Shown: positions 7,563-15,083 of the stretch, piece by piece
How the letters are laid out: each line of letters starts with the position of its first letter
Position numbering within the stretch: the first letter of the stretch is position 1
DNA from: Enhydrobacter sp.
Lineage (GTDB): Bacteria > Pseudomonadota > Alphaproteobacteria > Reyranellales > Reyranellaceae
Assembly: GCA_026126105.1 (NCBI GenBank)
Contig: JAHCJV010000063.1
Span: 1 to 34,154 of the forward strand
Direction: 5' to 3'
DNA length: 34,154 bases
Notes under the pieces: model-generated
Databases searched by the model: none
The model's input: the letters and a program-made list of their open reading frames with translations, nothing else
What the model was told of the DNA's origin: nothing
Position numbers and translations under genes: made by a program

Positions 7563-8144
7563 ATGCGGTTATCGATTTGCGCTTCGACGATGTTGGTCGC
7601 TGCTATTCAATTCATGGCGGGGTCGGCTCTGGCGCAACAGCTCGCCATGGCGCCCCCGCAACAGGACTGTCCGTCGCAAGCGCCGGATTCGGTGGAGATC
7701 AGCTGGACCCAGCCGTGCCAGGAAGGCGACTGGATGTTCGACACCCAGGCGGGCTGCCGCATGTGGGACTGGCATCCCGACCCGAATGATCGTGCGGTAT
7801 GGAGCGGCACCTGCTCGAGCGGCAAGAAGGACGGCCGCGGCATGGTGCAATGGTTCGAGCATGGCCAGCGGATCGACAGATTCGAAGGCACGTATCGCAA
7901 CGGCAAGCGCGAAGGCTTCGGCCGCTATGACTGGAACGAAGAGACCAGCTTCGAAGGGGAGTATGCCAACGACGTGCCGCACGGCTTCGGCACGGTGACG
8001 CTGATGGGTGAGGTGTTCGCCGGTCAGTGGAAGAATGGCTGCCTGCGCCAGGCAGGCCGCGTTATCGCCATTGGTGTCGAGCGCAAGACGTGCGGCGACC
8101 TCCCCGACCGGGCGCAGTCACCGCCGCAGGTCGGCGCGATGTAG
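7563..8144 (+). CDS. Exported MORN-repeat protein
   Basis: The 193-residue product begins with a Sec signal peptide (MRLSICASTM...MAGSALA) with likely cleavage after residue 24. Residues about 78-160 contain MORN-type repeats with the G-x-G core: SGKKDGRGMVQW (86-97), FEGTYRNGKREGFGRYDW (107-124), FEGEYANDVPHGFGTVTL (130-147) and a partial FAGQWKNGC (152-160). Six cysteines in the mature protein fit a disulfide-bonded periplasmic or surface protein. The ATG has a GGAAGGTGG ribosome binding site. Bacterial MORN proteins are poorly characterised; the repeats form beta-hairpin arrays that bind partners or lipids in eukaryotes, but no role can be assigned here. Confidence 0.85.
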   Translation: MRLSICASTMLVAAIQFMAGSALAQQLAMAPPQQDCPSQAPDSVEISWTQPCQEGDWMFDTQAGCRMWDWHPDPNDRAVWSGTCSSGKKDGRGMVQWFEHGQRIDRFEGTYRNGKREGFGRYDWNEETSFEGEYANDVPHGFGTVTLMGEVFAGQWKNGCLRQAGRVIAIGVERKTCGDLPDRAQSPPQVGAM

Positions 8145-8193
8145 CGAGCGATCGCGCTGGCCCCGATCGTCATGCCGGCGTCTGCTCAGCTGC

Positions 8194-8469
8194 TCAGCTC
8201 GTCGCCAGTCCGAACGTGTCGACCCTGCCGTCGCTGTAACAGACATAGTAGCGATCGGTCATGTTCCACGGCACACGGCTCCAGAAGTCCTTCGTGACCG
8301 TATAGAGTTCGCATTCGCGGCCGGCGGTGTTCGTCGTGCCGTCCGGCTGCCCCATCAGGGCCGCGACCTCTGCACGGCTCATGCCGGCTTGGACCTGCTC
8401 GACCGCCGTGCCGTGGACACAGCCGCCGGCGAGGAAGGCGAGCAGCAGTCCCTGGGCAACGCGCTTCAT
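8194..8469 (-). CDS. Small outer-membrane lipoprotein, SmpA/OmlA (BamE)-like
   Basis: This 91-residue protein has a lipoprotein signal peptide: MKRVAQGLLLAFLAGGC places the lipid-modified cysteine at residue 17. The mature part contains VQAGMSRAEVAALMGQPD, the helix-turn segment of the SmpA/OmlA fold (as in BamE, which follows lipoprotein processing and supports outer-membrane assembly). The ATG at 8469 has a GGAG ribosome binding site. The minus frame stays open far upstream, but that part is antisense to the aminotransferase and is not coding. The short length and lack of bam neighbours make a dedicated BamE role unlikely. It converges with the MORN gene (49-base gap). Confidence 0.78.
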   Translation of the reverse strand: MKRVAQGLLLAFLAGGCVHGTAVEQVQAGMSRAEVAALMGQPDGTTNTAGRECELYTVTKDFWSRVPWNMTDRYYVCYSDGRVDTFGLATS

Positions 8470-8539
8470 CGGTAACTCCGTGAAAATGTCAACGCCAACG
8501 ATAAGCTCGCCTCGGCCTCGCCACCAACAATAGTCGGGC

Positions 8540-8555
8540 GCCGCCGGGTGGCGGC
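8540..8555. other. GC-rich hairpin upstream of the aminotransferase
   Basis: Arms GCCGCC (8540-8545) and GGCGGC (8550-8555) flank a GGGT loop, about 30 bases upstream of the aminotransferase start, in the region between two divergent genes. There is no T-tract. It may be a leader hairpin or chance in GC-rich DNA. Confidence 0.2.
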
Positions 8556-8583
8556 AGGGAAGCCGATGCGCTAGGTGCAACGC

Positions 8584-9786
8584 ATGGCACTCGACCATCG
8601 TTTCCTGCCTTCCGGCATTTCGGCGTCTCTCAGCCGGGCGATCGCCCACGATCTGACCGAGACCGGCATCTCGGAAGTGGCGATGACGGTGTTCGGAGAC
8701 CCGGATGTCGTGCCGCTGTGGTTCGGGGAGGGCGACCTCGTGACCCCCGAATTCGTGCGCGAGGCCGCGGCCGCGGCCTTGCAGGCGGGAGAGACTTTCT
8801 ACACCTGGCAACGCGGGCTGCCCGAGCTGCGCGCCGCGCTGTCGGCCTACACCGAGCGGCTCTACGACGGCATCGACTGCGCCGCCGACCGGATCTCGGT
8901 CACCACCGGCGGCATGCAGGCGATCCTGCTCTGTTGCCAGCTGCTGCTCGATCCGGGCGACAACATCGTGATCGTGTCGCCGATCTGGCCCAACATCACC
9001 TCGGCGACGCGCCTGATGCGCGGCGAGCCGAAGTACGTCGCGCTCGATCGTACGAAGGACGGGGTGTGGTCGCTCGACGTCCAGAAGGTGTTCGACGCTG
9101 TCGACTCCCGCACCCGTGCCATCTTCGTGAACTCGCCCGGCAATCCGACCGGCTGGACGATGACGACGGACCAGCAGCGTGCGCTGCTCGATTTCGCCCG
9201 CGAGCGCGGCCTGTGGATCATGGCCGACGAGGTCTATGCCCGCCTGATCTACACGCGCGCCGTCGCGCCATCGTTCCTCGAGATCGCCCGGCCGGACGAC
9301 GCCCTGCTGGTGCTGAACAGCTTCTCCAAGCCGTGGGCCATGACCGGCTGGCGCATCGGCTGGCTGACCCATCCCGCGGCGCTCGGCGACCAGCTCGCCA
9401 AGCTGGTGCAGATCAACACCTCGGGCCTGCCGGCTTTCCTGCAACGCGGCGCGATCGCGGCGCTGGAGAAGGGCGATTTCTTCGTCGAGCAGATGGTCGA
9501 GCGCTGCCGCGCCGGCGGCGAGCTGGTGTTCCAGCGCCTGTCCGCCAACCCGAGGGTCACGATCGCGCGGCCCGAGGCGGCCTTCTACAACTTCTTCTCC
9601 GTCGACGGCGTCGACGACACGATGGCGTTCTGCAAGAAGCTCGCGCAGGACTACAAGGTCGGGCTCGCGCCGGGCGAGGCGTTCGCGGCGGGCGGCCAGG
9701 GCAATATCCGGCTGTGCTTCGCCTCGGGCGCGGAGCGGCTCAGCAAGGGCCTCGATCGCATCGAAGCGGCGATCAAGGCGCTATGA
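8584..9786 (+). CDS. PLP-dependent class I/II aminotransferase
   Basis: The 400-residue product has the fold-type I aminotransferase layout. Landmarks are the GGMQAI cofactor phosphate loop near 109-114, NSPGNPTG (183-190), Asp215 (MADEVY) contacting the pyridine nitrogen, the Schiff-base Lys249 (NSFSKPWAMTGWRIGW) and the RLCFASG segment near the C-terminus that carries the substrate-carboxylate arginine. It belongs to the aspartate/aromatic aminotransferase superfamily; the exact amino-acid substrate is not predictable. The ATG at 8584 is chosen over an in-frame GTG at 8575, with AGGTG just upstream serving as ribosome binding site. The ABC transporter that follows starts 7 bases after its stop, so the three are probably one transcript. 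Confidence 0.9.
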   Translation: MALDHRFLPSGISASLSRAIAHDLTETGISEVAMTVFGDPDVVPLWFGEGDLVTPEFVREAAAAALQAGETFYTWQRGLPELRAALSAYTERLYDGIDCAADRISVTTGGMQAILLCCQLLLDPGDNIVIVSPIWPNITSATRLMRGEPKYVALDRTKDGVWSLDVQKVFDAVDSRTRAIFVNSPGNPTGWTMTTDQQRALLDFARERGLWIMADEVYARLIYTRAVAPSFLEIARPDDALLVLNSFSKPWAMTGWRIGWLTHPAALGDQLAKLVQINTSGLPAFLQRGAIAALEKGDFFVEQMVERCRAGGELVFQRLSANPRVTIARPEAAFYNFFSVDGVDDTMAFCKKLAQDYKVGLAPGEAFAAGGQGNIRLCFASGAERLSKGLDRIEAAIKAL

Positions 9787-9793
9787 TGCGGCC

Positions 9794-10564
9794 ATGCCCG
9801 ACTCCCCCTCCCTCGAGGTCCGGCACCTGCGCAAGGTGTACGGCGAGATCGTCGCGGTCGACGATCTGACCTTTTCGACGCGGCGCGGCACCGTCCTCGG
9901 CCTGCTGGGCGGCAACGGCGCGGGCAAGACGACCACCATCGCCATGCTGCTCGGTCTGCTCGAGCCGACCGCGGGCGAAATTCGCGTGCTGGGCATAGAC
10001 ATGCGGCGACGGCGCTACGACGCGCTGCCGCGCATGAACTTCTCCTCCCCCTATGTCGACCTGCCGCACCGGCTGACCGTGCGTCAGAACCTCGGCTTCT
10101 ACGGCCGGCTCTACGGCGTGAAGGATCTTGCCCACCGCGTGGAGGAGATCGCCGAGCGCATGCAGATCGCGCCGTTCCTGGAGCGTCAGGCCGGCAAGCT
10201 GTCGGCCGGCCAGAAGACCCGCGTGGCGCTCGCCAAGGCGCTGATCAACCGGCCCGACGTGCTGCTGCTCGACGAGCCGACCGCCTCGCTCGATCCCGAC
10301 ACCGCCGACTGGGTGCGCGGCTATCTCAAGGACTACCAGGCCGAGACGCAGGCGACCATTCTGCTTGCCTCGCACAACATGGGCGAGGTCGAGCGGCTGT
10401 GCGACGACGTGATCCTGCTGCAGGCCGGGCGGATTTTCGAACGCGGCTCGCCGCGCGAGCTGATCGACCGTTTCGGACGGGAAGACATGGAGGAAGTGTT
10501 CCTCGACGTGGCGCGCGGCAGAGGCCGCGGGCTCGACTGCCTGAGGAAGGACGCAGCTCGATGA
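9794..10564 (+). CDS. ABC-2 type exporter ATPase subunit
   Basis: This 256-residue ATPase has Walker A GGNGAGKT (39-46), signature LSAGQ (136-140), Walker B VLLLDEP (156-162), D-loop SLDPD and switch His194 (LASHNM). The Q-loop region, MNFSSPYVDLPHRLTVRQNL at 81-100, has no glutamine at the expected place before the LTV(R) helix; Pro or Ser occupies it. The overall pattern is nearest to exporter ATPases of the NodI/DrrA type. It overlaps the permease gene by four bases (ATGA), indicating translational coupling and a two-component exporter. The substrate is unknown; proximity to an aminotransferase does not identify one. Confidence 0.9.
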   Translation: MPDSPSLEVRHLRKVYGEIVAVDDLTFSTRRGTVLGLLGGNGAGKTTTIAMLLGLLEPTAGEIRVLGIDMRRRRYDALPRMNFSSPYVDLPHRLTVRQNLGFYGRLYGVKDLAHRVEEIAERMQIAPFLERQAGKLSAGQKTRVALAKALINRPDVLLLDEPTASLDPDTADWVRGYLKDYQAETQATILLASHNMGEVERLCDDVILLQAGRIFERGSPRELIDRFGREDMEEVFLDVARGRGRGLDCLRKDAAR

Positions 10565-11358
10565 GCGGCTCCGCCAACCGGATCTACGCGCTGGTCCTGC
10601 GCCACGTCCACATCTGGCGCAGCTCGGTGATGCGCCTGATCGACTCGATCTACTGGCCGGCGGTGCAGATGGTGATGTGGGGCTTCATGACCCAGTACCT
10701 CCTGCCGCAGGCCTCGTTCGTGGCGCAGGCGGCGGGCGTCCTGCTGTCGGGCCTGCTGCTGTGGGAAGTGCTCGTGCGCGGCAACCTCTCGCTCTCGATC
10801 GCCTTCCTCGAGGAGATGTGGTCGCGCAATCTCGGCCACCTGTTCGTGAGCCCGATCCGCTCGTGGGAGATGGCGACCGGCATCATCGTCGCCGCCATCC
10901 TGCGCACCCTGCTGGGCATGATCCCGGTTTCGCTGCTCGCCTGGGCGTTCTTCGGCTACAACATCTACACGCTCGGCCTGCCCCTGGTGGCGTTCTTCTT
11001 CATCCTGCAGATGTTCTCCTGGTCGATCGGGCTCGCCATGAGCGGCCTGATCATGCGGGTCGGCCAGAGCGCCGAGAGCTTCGCCTGGGCGGCCGTCTTC
11101 ATCCTGATGCCGGTGAGCGGCGTCTACTATCCGGTCAGCGTGCTGCCGCAGTGGTTGCAGGCGATCTCGTGGGGCCTGCCGCCGGCCTATGTCTTCGAAG
11201 GCATGCGGGCGATCATGACGGAGCAGAGGGTCCACTGGGACAGCCTCGGCATCGCCTTCGGTCTCTCCGTGGTCTACCTCGTGATCGGCTTCCAGGTCTT
11301 CCAGTGGTTCTTCCGGCTGTCCCGCCGGGCCGGAACGCTGCTCGGACAGGGCGAATAG
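10561..11358 (+). CDS. ABC-2 type transporter permease (NodJ-like)
   Basis: The 265-residue membrane protein is the partner of the preceding ATPase. It has about six transmembrane segments, around residues 30-45, 55-78, 105-128, 138-163, 172-192 and the C-terminal VVYLVIGFQVFQWFF. The motif GVYYPVSVLPQWLQAISWGLPPAYVFEGMR (about 187-216) is characteristic of ABC-2 permeases. The ATG at 10561 overlaps the ATPase stop codon by four bases; the frame is open further upstream only because it reads through the ATPase gene. The pair probably exports a lipid, glycan or drug-like compound; the sequence does not narrow this. Confidence 0.88.
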   Translation: MSGSANRIYALVLRHVHIWRSSVMRLIDSIYWPAVQMVMWGFMTQYLLPQASFVAQAAGVLLSGLLLWEVLVRGNLSLSIAFLEEMWSRNLGHLFVSPIRSWEMATGIIVAAILRTLLGMIPVSLLAWAFFGYNIYTLGLPLVAFFFILQMFSWSIGLAMSGLIMRVGQSAESFAWAAVFILMPVSGVYYPVSVLPQWLQAISWGLPPAYVFEGMRAIMTEQRVHWDSLGIAFGLSVVYLVIGFQVFQWFFRLSRRAGTLLGQGE

Positions 11359-11402
11359 GCTCGGCATTCAAGCCGCCGCAATTCTTTCGCCTGCGCCCGC
11401 TA

Positions 11403-11431
11403 TTGACGTACGGGGCGTTGAAGCTATTGCT
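11403..11431 (+). promoter_or_regulatory. Possible promoter of the RTX gene
   Basis: TTGACG at 11403-11408 matches five of six bases of a -35 hexamer. At 16-17 bases spacing the only -10 candidates are TATTGC (11425-11430) or ATTGCT, both poor. The 97-base gap after the ABC permease is locally AT-rich, and a separate promoter for the large RTX gene would be reasonable. The -35 match alone is weak evidence. Confidence 0.25.
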
Positions 11432-11455
11432 GATTGAAATTCTGGAGTTCTGCAC

Positions 11456-14170
11456 ATGGCGACCTTCACCGGCACGAACGCCGACGAGACGATCTCTCCG
11501 GTGCTCGTTTCGCCAACCGTCGTGCGCAACCCGGCTGGTTCGTTTCCGGGTGCAGGCGACGATCTGATCCGCGGAGGCGGTGGCAACGATTCCCTCGACG
11601 GTGGAACCGGCAACGACACGGTCTATGGCGATGCCGGCAACGACGTGCTGCGCGGCCGCGAAGGCAATGACGTGCTGGCGGGCGGCGCCGGAGACGACGA
11701 GGTTCTCGGCGCCGAGGGCAACGACACGGTCGACGGCGGCTCGGGCAACGACACCCTTGCCGGCGGCGAAGGCGACGACAGCCTCAACGGCGGCAGCGGC
11801 ATCGACATGGTGCGCTACACATCGGCCTCCGCCGGCGTTGTGGTCGACCTTGCCGTCACGGCACCGCAGCACACCAGCGGTGCAGGCATCGACACGCTCA
11901 AGAACATCGAGGACGTCACCGGCTCGGCCTATGCCGACATCCTGTTCGGCAGCAATGCTGCGAACCTCGTCGTCGGCGGCGATGGAGGTGATGCGCTTTC
12001 CGGGCGCGACGGCGACGACCGGCTCGAGGCTGGCGCCGGCGACGACACACTCGACGGCGGGGCGGGCAACGACGCGCTGATCGGCGGCGACGGCGACGAC
12101 ATGGTGCGCTACGTCGGCGCGACGGCCGGGGTGAGCGTCTATCTCGGCCTCGCGGGCCCGCAGGACACCGGCGGAGCCGGCATCGACACGCTGGACAGTA
12201 TAGAAGGGATCACCGGCTCGGCGTTCGCCGACGACCTGCACGGCAGCAACGCGGCGGACCGACTGCTGGGCAGCGACGGGGATGACGTGCTGTTCGGACG
12301 CGCCGGCGACGACTATCTCGACGGCGGCAGCGGCCTCGACACGATGCAGGGAGGCGCGGGCGACGACAGCTATGTGGTCGACGATGTCGGCGACAGCGTC
12401 GTCGAGGCGAAGAACGGCGGCATCGATCATGTCACGGCGACGGTGTCATATAGCCTGGCCGCCGAGGTCGAGCACCTGACCCTGACCGGAAGCCTCTTTT
12501 TTCTCGACGGCACGGGCAACGGCAAGGACAACCTGATCGTCGGCCACGGCGGCAACAATGTGCTGTCCGGGCAGGGCGGCGACGACGAGTTGCTTGGCGG
12601 TGCCGGCAGCGACGTGCTCAGGGGCGGCAACGGCGACGACAGGCTCGACGGCGGATTATCCATCGACGTCATGGAAGGCGGGCTCGGCGACGACACATAT
12701 GTTGTCGACTCAAAGTCCGACCGTGTGATCGAGAACGCGGCGGAGGGTATCGATACCGTGATCGCGCTGGATACGATGTTTTCCGAGCCCAAGTACGGAA
12801 CTGGAGAATACGACCTGCCCGACAATGTCGAAAATCTGGTCATGGTGCTGACTCCCAAGCGACCTGGGTACGAAGTCTCGATTACAGGGAACGCGCTGGC
12901 AAACCGCCTCGAGATCGACGGGAGCCTCCGCCGTCGTAACGCCAGCCTGTTCGGGGCAGAGGGCGACGACACTCTAATCGGGCATGCCGGCCACGACTTT
13001 CTGGATGGTGGGAGCGGCCGCGATTCCCTAAACGCCGGCGACGGCGACGATACGCTGTACGGCAGCGTTGGTGACGACATCTTGGATGGCGGTGCCGGAG
13101 GGGATCTCCTCGATGGCGGCGCCGGCGCCGATATAATGCAGGGCGGCGCCGGCGGCGATAGATATCGGGTCGACAGCGGCGCCGACATCGTCGTCGAGAA
13201 CGCGGGAGCCGGGACAGATAGTGTCTCAGCGTTGGTTTCGTGGACTTTGCCCGACCATGTGGAGAATCTCTCGCTGTCGGGCACCGAGGCTTTGAATGGC
13301 ACGGGCAACGCACTGCGCAACTTTCTTCTTGGCAACGGCGGCGCCAACGTCCTTCGAGGAAACGGCGGCGACGACAGCCTCTTGGGTGAGGCTGGCGACG
13401 ACAGGCTGGTCGGCGGTTCCGGCAACGATTCGCTGAATGGCGAGGAAGGCGTCGATACGCTGTTGGGCGGCGACGGCAACGACCTGCTGGACGGCGGCGC
13501 TGGCGCGGACCGCATGGAGGGAGGCTTGGGCGATGACACGTTCCTCGTCGACACCGCGGGCGACATCCTCAGCGACCTCGGCGGTCTCGACTTGGTGCTA
13601 TCGAAAGCGTCGAGCTTCGACCTGCCGACGGGATTAGAGAACCTTACATTGGACGACTACTTCTTCACGAACGCCTTGAACGGAACCGGCAACGATCTGG
13701 CTAACCTGATCGTCGGGAACGCGCAAGGCAACGTGCTGAGCGGCCTGGATGGCGACGACACGTTGCGTGGAAATGACGGCAGCGACCAGCTTTATGGCGG
13801 CAAGGGCAGCGATCTTCTGCACGGCGGCGCCGGCCTCGATACGCTGACCGGCGGAGGTGGCGCCGATACGTTTCTCTTCAGCCAGCTCGGCAGTGCGACC
13901 GTCGACACCGTCGCGGACTTCGCCTCCGGCAGCGACACCATTGCCTTGCTTTCATCCGTCTTTACCGCCGTCGGCCCGGCGGGCCTCCTGAACCCAAGCG
14001 CTTTCCACATGGGCCCGGCCGCCCACGACAGCGACGACAGGATCATCTACGATTCGCCAAGCGGCTCGCTCTTCTACGACAGCGATGGCACCGGCGCGAC
14101 GGCAGCGATCAAGTTCGCCACGCTGTCGCCGTCCCTGCCATTGTCCTCAGCCGACTTCAGGATCGTCTGA
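11456..14170 (+). CDS. RTX calcium-binding repeat protein, type I secreted
   Basis: The 904-residue product consists almost wholly of RTX nonapeptide repeats (GGxGxDxLx), from about residue 34 to 805, and starts MATFTGTNADETI with no signal peptide. In this family the repeats bind calcium and fold as beta-rolls outside the cell after export by a type I system, guided by the uncleaved C-terminus. The last ~100 residues (TFLFSQ...DTVADFASGSDTIAL...SADFRIV) match the C-terminal cap/secretion region of serralysin-type proteins. No protease, lipase or adhesin domain is evident, so it may be structural (surface layer, biofilm) or an adhesin. Calculated acidity is high from the many Asp residues. 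A GGAG ribosome binding site precedes the ATG. No type I ABC/membrane-fusion genes are adjacent. Confidence 0.9.
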   Translation: MATFTGTNADETISPVLVSPTVVRNPAGSFPGAGDDLIRGGGGNDSLDGGTGNDTVYGDAGNDVLRGREGNDVLAGGAGDDEVLGAEGNDTVDGGSGNDTLAGGEGDDSLNGGSGIDMVRYTSASAGVVVDLAVTAPQHTSGAGIDTLKNIEDVTGSAYADILFGSNAANLVVGGDGGDALSGRDGDDRLEAGAGDDTLDGGAGNDALIGGDGDDMVRYVGATAGVSVYLGLAGPQDTGGAGIDTLDSIEGITGSAFADDLHGSNAADRLLGSDGDDVLFGRAGDDYLDGGSGLDTMQGGAGDDSYVVDDVGDSVVEAKNGGIDHVTATVSYSLAAEVEHLTLTGSLFFLDGTGNGKDNLIVGHGGNNVLSGQGGDDELLGGAGSDVLRGGNGDDRLDGGLSIDVMEGGLGDDTYVVDSKSDRVIENAAEGIDTVIALDTMFSEPKYGTGEYDLPDNVENLVMVLTPKRPGYEVSITGNALANRLEIDGSLRRRNASLFGAEGDDTLIGHAGHDFLDGGSGRDSLNAGDGDDTLYGSVGDDILDGGAGGDLLDGGAGADIMQGGAGGDRYRVDSGADIVVENAGAGTDSVSALVSWTLPDHVENLSLSGTEALNGTGNALRNFLLGNGGANVLRGNGGDDSLLGEAGDDRLVGGSGNDSLNGEEGVDTLLGGDGNDLLDGGAGADRMEGGLGDDTFLVDTAGDILSDLGGLDLVLSKASSFDLPTGLENLTLDDYFFTNALNGTGNDLANLIVGNAQGNVLSGLDGDDTLRGNDGSDQLYGGKGSDLLHGGAGLDTLTGGGGADTFLFSQLGSATVDTVADFASGSDTIALLSSVFTAVGPAGLLNPSAFHMGPAAHDSDDRIIYDSPSGSLFYDSDGTGATAAIKFATLSPSLPLSSADFRIV
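11804..12295 (+). repeat. RTX module A, two tandem copies
   Basis: Within the RTX protein, residues 117-214 and 215-280 start a repeated unit of about 98 residues. Each opens with DMVRY, then AGVxVxLxxxxPQxTxGAGIDTL, then xSIExxTGSAxADxLxGSNAA, before nonapeptide repeats. The two copies have diverged at many positions, so the duplication is not recent. Confidence 0.8.
12344..13870 (+). repeat. RTX module B, four copies
   Basis: Four copies begin at residues 297, 406, 561 and 687 with M(Q/E)GGxGxDxYxVD. Each continues with a DxVxE...GxDxV...L segment, a VENLxL strand, and (L/D)NGTGNxxxNxLxGN before more nonapeptides. Copy 2 carries an extra insertion at about residues 440-495 (KYGTGEYDLP...SLRRRNAS), so copy spacing is irregular (109, 155, 126 residues). 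Confidence 0.8.
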
Positions 14171-14209
14171 GCACGGCGGTACCCCGATGGACGGCGACGG
14201 TCGTCCACA

Positions 14210-15046
14210 TCAGGGCGCGTTCAGAACGGCGGTGCAGGCGGCCGGCAGCTTAGGGCGATATGGCTTTTGCACCGTCCCCGGCGGCGGCACCGTTACCGGC
14301 GGACGGACGAACCAAGAGTAGAGCGGCTCGCCGCAGCCATCGTCGCTGTAATATCCCGCCTGGGGCTGGCATTGCGGATTGCCCGGCGGGCAGCGCAGGC
14401 GGACATGGAAGTGCGCATCATGGCCGAGCCAGACGACCAGCTTGTTCAGCCAGGCGCGGTTGCCGGTGGCGGTCTGGCAGATCCGCTCCTTGATGAACTT
14501 GTTCACGAAGATGCGGTCGACATTCGGCATTTCCGCCGCCGCCTGCAGCAGGGTCGCGTGCGCGGGGGTGTAGACCGTGTCGTCGATGCCGGTGTCGTCC
14601 GCCTTCACGAGGGAGCGCAGCCGGGGGTGCTCGCGATCGGCCGGCGCGCGGCGGGCGCCGGGCTGGCGCTCGAACCAGATATCGGCGTCGAGGCCGATCT
14701 GATGGCTGGCGTGGCCGCTCGGAGCGGGGCCACCGCGCGGCTGGCCGAGATCGCCGATATAGAGATGCGGCTGGCCCGCATTGCGTACCTTGCTGGCCAG
14801 CGTCTGGATGTAGTCCACCATGACAGGCTGGCCCCAATAGCGGTTCCGGCTGATCCGGATTGCCTCGTAGCCCGGCCCGTCGAGCGGCAGCGCCTGCGCG
14901 CCCTGAAGGCAGCCGGCGGTGTAGGAGCCGATCGACTGGGTCGCACCGGGGGCGGGCGACGACACGGTCGCCCAATCCGCGGCGGAGGCGGACCAGCCGG
15001 CGGTGGACAGGAAGGCCGCGAGCAGCGGAACGAGGAAGCGCTTCAT
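14210..15046 (-). CDS. mepA: Penicillin-insensitive murein endopeptidase
   Basis: The 278-residue periplasmic enzyme is of the LAS metallopeptidase superfamily and cleaves D-Ala-meso-DAP cross-links in peptidoglycan. A signal peptide covers residues 1-23 (MKRFLVPLLAAFLSTAGWSA). Zinc ligands by family alignment are His115 and Asp122 in SGHASHQIGLDADIWF and the last histidine of HDAHFHVRL (His214). Paired cysteines (46, 190, 219, 226, 238, 271) fit the disulfides of this family. The ATG at 15046 puts the signal peptide at the N-terminus; an in-frame ATG at 15085 would overlap the divergent gene's start and spoil the signal sequence. The last ~40 residues (RPPVTVPPPGTVQKPYRPKLPAAC) are a proline-rich tail. 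Confidence 0.92.
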   Translation of the reverse strand: MKRFLVPLLAAFLSTAGWSASAADWATVSSPAPGATQSIGSYTAGCLQGAQALPLDGPGYEAIRISRNRYWGQPVMVDYIQTLASKVRNAGQPHLYIGDLGQPRGGPAPSGHASHQIGLDADIWFERQPGARRAPADREHPRLRSLVKADDTGIDDTVYTPAHATLLQAAAEMPNVDRIFVNKFIKERICQTATGNRAWLNKLVVWLGHDAHFHVRLRCPPGNPQCQPQAGYYSDDGCGEPLYSWFVRPPVTVPPPGTVQKPYRPKLPAACTAVLNAP

Positions 15047-15083
15047 CTTGTTGCGAGGGTAGCCGCTCGCTAAGACATTGCCC

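Noticed and set aside
8470..9444. Extension of the small lipoprotein gene far upstream on the minus strand.
   Set aside because: That stretch is antisense to the aminotransferase, and the lipoprotein signal peptide and GGAG site fix the start at 8469.
12427..13566. Minus-strand serine/proline-rich open frame opposite the RTX gene.
   Set aside because: It is the antisense reading of GGxGxD repeats; repetitive composition explains its length.
11555..13870. Regularly spaced DNA repeats resembling a CRISPR or tandem array.
   Set aside because: The periodicity is 27 bases (nine codons) with imperfect copies and stays in frame, so it encodes RTX repeats.
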